This document shows, one piece after another, positions 33,379-35,165 of a stretch of DNA of 35,165 nt. The translations under genes were made by a program, and so were the position numbers. The stretch comes from an uncultured Flavobacteriales bacterium (GTDB taxonomy: Bacteria > Bacteroidota > Bacteroidia > Palsa-965): NCBI GenBank assembly GCA_903873905.1, contig CAIQQJ010000054.1, positions 1-35,165 on the forward strand, read 5' to 3'. Under the pieces are notes generated by a model. The model was not told the origin of the DNA, did no database searches, and saw only the letters and a list, made by a program, of their open reading frames with translations. The first letter of the stretch is position 1. The number at the start of each line of letters is the position of its first letter.

Positions 33379-34032
33379 ATGAAATTTTTCATCGACACAG
33401 CAGATCTCGCACAGATTAAAGAAGCTCAAGACCTTGGCGTTTTGGATGGCGTAACTACAAACCCATCTCTGATGGCGAAAGTTGGAATTTCCGGCGAAGC
33501 TGCAGTGACTAAACATTACATAGACATCTGCAACATTGTGACAGGTGATGTTTCTGCGGAAGTTATTGCTACGGATTTTGATGGTATGGTAAGAGAAGGT
33601 GAAAAATTGGCTGCTCTTCATAAGCAGATTGTGGTAAAAATACCAATGATCAAAGACGGCATAAAAGCGATAAAATATTTTTCCTCGAAAGGAATTCGCA
33701 CGAATTGCACGCTTGTTTTTTCTGCAGGTCAAGCACTTTTAGCAGCTAAGGCAGGAGCAACTTATGTCTCCCCTTTCATTGGTCGTCTTGATGATATTTC
33801 TACAGACGGATTGAATCTCATTTCTGAAATCCGTTTGATTTATGATAATTACGGTTTCAATACTCAAATTCTTGCCGCTTCTATACGTCACCAAATGCAT
33901 ATCATCGACTGCGCGAAATTGGGTGCGGATGTTGCCACTTGTCCATTGAGCGCCATCCTTGCTTTGCTCAAACATCCATTGACAGATAATGGTTTGAAAC
34001 AATTTTTGGAAGACGCCAAGAAATTCGCATAA
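33379..34032 (+). CDS. fsa: Transaldolase of the fructose-6-phosphate aldolase (FSA/TalC) type
   Basis: 217 residues from the ATG at 33379, the normal length of the short FSA/TalC subfamily. MKFFIDTADLAQIKEAQDLGVLDGVTTNPSLM at the start, IVVKIPMIKDGIKAIK with the Schiff-base lysine, TNCTLVFSAGQALLAAKAGATYVSPFIGRLDD and the later GADVATCPLSAI are all diagnostic of the family. It is annotated as transaldolase in many genomes; Tyr or Phe near the catalytic Lys decides aldolase versus transaldolase activity, which I did not resolve. A frame upstream to 33352 is open but lies on the promoter. Confidence 0.93.
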   Translation: MKFFIDTADLAQIKEAQDLGVLDGVTTNPSLMAKVGISGEAAVTKHYIDICNIVTGDVSAEVIATDFDGMVREGEKLAALHKQIVVKIPMIKDGIKAIKYFSSKGIRTNCTLVFSAGQALLAAKAGATYVSPFIGRLDDISTDGLNLISEIRLIYDNYGFNTQILAASIRHQMHIIDCAKLGADVATCPLSAILALLKHPLTDNGLKQFLEDAKKFA

Positions 34033-34036
34033 GAAA

Positions 34037-34141
34037 TTTTGAATTCTAAATTTTGAAATGAAATTTTCGCCTGTGTGAATTAGATTCCAAACCTTGAAGA
34101 TTAATTTTGCCCTGAAGGAATTTAAAATTTAGAATTCAAAA
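34037..34141. repeat. 18-bp perfect inverted repeats between fsa and the YciO-like gene
   Basis: TTTTGAATTCTAAATTTT (34037-34054) and its exact complement (34124-34141) bracket 69 nt that include a possible -7 box TAATTTTG at 34102-34109. The arms continue as degenerate attcaaaa units. Confidence 0.8.
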
Positions 34142-34154
34142 TTCAAAACTTTCC

Positions 34155-34778
34155 ATGTTACTACGAATAAATCCCGACAAGCCAGATTCTGAATCTATTC
34201 GAAAGGCGGCTGCTGTTTTGCGGGCTGGAGGCATTATCATTTATCCAACGGATACGGTTTATGGAATTGGTTGCGATATAACACAACCGAAGGTGATTGA
34301 AAAATTATGCCAATTCAAGGGCGTAAAACTTGCTGATGCTAATTTCTCCATCATTTGTCACGATCTTTCCCATCTTTCCGATTATGCAATGCCCATTTCA
34401 ACATCGGTTTTCCGTGTTTTGAAAAAAGCCTTGCCGGGTCCGTATACCTTCATTCTTGCCGCGAATAATAATGTTCCGAAAATTTTCCAAAGCAAGAAAA
34501 AATCGGTTGGAATTCGTGTTCCTGCCAATCTGATTGTGCAAGCCATTGTGAAGGAACTGGGAAATCCGATTGTTTCCTCCTCTCTTCACGATGAAGAAGA
34601 TGAAATGGTAGATTATTATGCCGATCCTGAATTAATTTATGAAAAATATCAGGACAAGGTTGAATTGGTTGTGAACGGCGGTTACGGAAACATTGAAGCC
34701 TCGACAGTTATTGATTTGACGAAGGGTGAATTCTTGGTAGTGCGGAAGGGTTTGGGAGAAGTTGACAATTTGTGGTAG
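34155..34778 (+). CDS. Sua5/YciO/YrdC-family protein, YciO-like (L-threonylcarbamoyladenylate synthase type)
   Basis: 207 residues, matching the length and layout of E. coli YciO more closely than TsaC. IRKAAAVLRAGGIIIYPTDTVYGIGCD covers the nucleotide-binding start of the family, ALPGPYTFILAAN and KKKSVGIRVPAN the core, and NGGYGNIEASTVIDLT near the end the last strand. Family members make threonylcarbamoyl-AMP for tRNA t6A; YciO's own role is less certain. It lacks the C-terminal Sua5 domain. An 8-nt-period array begins 10 nt after the stop. Confidence 0.88.
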   Translation: MLLRINPDKPDSESIRKAAAVLRAGGIIIYPTDTVYGIGCDITQPKVIEKLCQFKGVKLADANFSIICHDLSHLSDYAMPISTSVFRVLKKALPGPYTFILAANNNVPKIFQSKKKSVGIRVPANLIVQAIVKELGNPIVSSSLHDEEDEMVDYYADPELIYEKYQDKVELVVNGGYGNIEASTVIDLTKGEFLVVRKGLGEVDNLW

Positions 34779-34788
34779 AGGGGAAATT

Positions 34789-34828
34789 GAGATTCGAAGA
34801 TTCGAGGATTTAGGAATCCATTGATTTA
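34789..34828. repeat. 8-nt-period array (gagattcg/aagattcg/aggattta)
   Basis: Five 8-mers follow the YciO-like gene and end just before the terminator of the minus-strand gene. Confidence 0.6.
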
Positions 34829-34829
34829 G

Positions 34830-34865
34830 AAAAAAAAGCCCGTCAAAGCTTATGCAGTGACGGGC
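34830..34865 (-). terminator. Rho-independent terminator of the minus-strand right-edge gene
   Basis: On the minus strand GCCCGTCA pairs with TGACGGGC around a 12-nt loop and is followed by eight T. The stem overlaps the last codons and stop of the gene. Confidence 0.8.
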
Positions 34866-35165
34866 GGTGCGGAGAAGGAGGGATCAGGTCGAACACCTTT
34901 GAGGAGGATTTCGAGATTTTGAGTGGTGTTATAATTGTAATGGGAAAAAGTTTTTGTATTTCCCATTACAATTGCACAAGAGGCGTTAAAGGTGTTTTTT
35001 GATTTATTTGCTCTATAAATACTTCTTACCAGTTGCAAGGCATCACGCTTCATATCCTGGCCAAGGGTATATTTATAATCTTTAGGAAAATCTTTAGTGT
35101 ATTCAAATATCTTTAAAATCAATTTATATGTATCCCTGTAAACAGGTAAATCATAGTATAGAGCC
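34850..35165 (-). CDS. Avd-like four-helix-bundle protein, rearranged 3' half (5' partial)
   Basis: The frame is open through the right edge, so a TTG at 35122 is not the start. The first visible 57 residues contain YYDLPVYRDTYKLI, FEYTKDFPKDYKYTLG and LVRSIYRANKSKN. This closely follows the start of the Avd/four-helix-bundle family that accompanies diversity-generating retroelements. The next two helices of the family are missing. Instead 47 residues (AIVMGNTKTFSHYNYN through GVRPDPSFSAPPVTA) are encoded by sequence full of inverted repeats. It looks like a truncated or recombined gene; a short functional variant cannot be excluded. Any reverse transcriptase would lie outside the window. Confidence 0.6.
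   Translation of the reverse strand, partial: ALYYDLPVYRDTYKLILKIFEYTKDFPKDYKYTLGQDMKRDALQLVRSIYRANKSKNTFNASCAIVMGNTKTFSHYNYNTTQNLEILLKGVRPDPSFSAPPVTA
34892..34996. repeat. Nested inverted repeats inside the Avd-like gene
   Basis: Outer arms AACACCTTT (34892-34900) and AAAGGTGTT (34988-34996) enclose perfect 14-bp arms ATTGTAATGGGAAA (34934-34947) and TTTCCCATTACAAT (34959-34972) with an 11-nt loop. The unit is 105 bp and starts where similarity to the Avd family is lost. No target duplication was seen. Confidence 0.75.

Noticed and set aside
35120-35122. TTG start of the right-edge gene
   Set aside because: The frame continues upstream with family-typical residues (YYDLPVYRDTYK), so the gene is cut by the window edge.
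34850-35165. Complete diversity-generating retroelement in the window
   Set aside because: No reverse transcriptase and no template/variable repeat pair are visible; only an Avd-like fragment is present.

Overview
The window looks like a chromosome segment of a Bacteroidota bacterium with low GC (my estimate, high 30s percent). The lineage call rests on gldF and gldG next to dnaN, the DUF4199, DUF2279, DUF2007 and DUF4340 families, a beta-barrel protein ending in Phe, few Shine-Dalgarno sequences, several TTG starts, and TAnnTTTG boxes upstream of genes. No rRNA, tRNA, transposase, integrase or CRISPR array was found. The only RNA gene is the SRP RNA.

Region 1 (1-12509) is a surface-glycan locus. 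After the end of an outer-membrane barrel protein come a methyltransferase, a Wzx-type flippase and a polysialyltransferase-like enzyme on the plus strand. A convergent minus-strand operon reads NeuB-type synthase, GNAT/TIM-barrel fusion, CBS/DegT-aminotransferase fusion, CMP-sugar synthetase, a small four-helix-bundle gene with an in-frame stop, a class III aminotransferase, a methyltransferase and a PtmA-like SDR. Together these suggest synthesis, CMP activation and transfer of a nonulosonic (sialic, legionaminic or pseudaminic-like) acid. The usual dehydratase and hydrolase steps are not in the window.

Region 2 (12510-20493) holds a cytochrome c fused to a SnoaL/DUF4440-like domain behind a good sigma-54 promoter match, then a perfect bidirectional terminator. 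Minus-strand genes follow: an M1 aminopeptidase and a lysC-lysA-S41 peptidase run in which lysA and the peptidase gene overlap by 4 nt.

Region 3 (20744-26440) is gldF, gldG, a DUF4340 gene, dnaN and a diacylglycerol-kinase-family gene, all plus strand. Region 4 (26476-34778) is mixed housekeeping: a CoA-binding protein, an MFS transporter, DUF2279 and DUF2007 proteins, a GT2 glycosyltransferase with a DUF4199 protein, SRP RNA, a secreted protein, a GNAT, an FSA-type transaldolase and a YciO-like protein. At the right edge lies the 3' end of an Avd-like four-helix-bundle gene whose second half is replaced by hairpin-rich sequence.

The most unusual signal is intergenic. At most operon boundaries there is a short degenerate tandem array with a period of about 8 nt. 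The unit differs at every locus, the array often touches a stop codon, and several occur as inverted pairs. A second signal is a GC-rich dispersed element in two copies, whose 40-bp G-quadruplex-like core is identical but inverted relative to its flanks.
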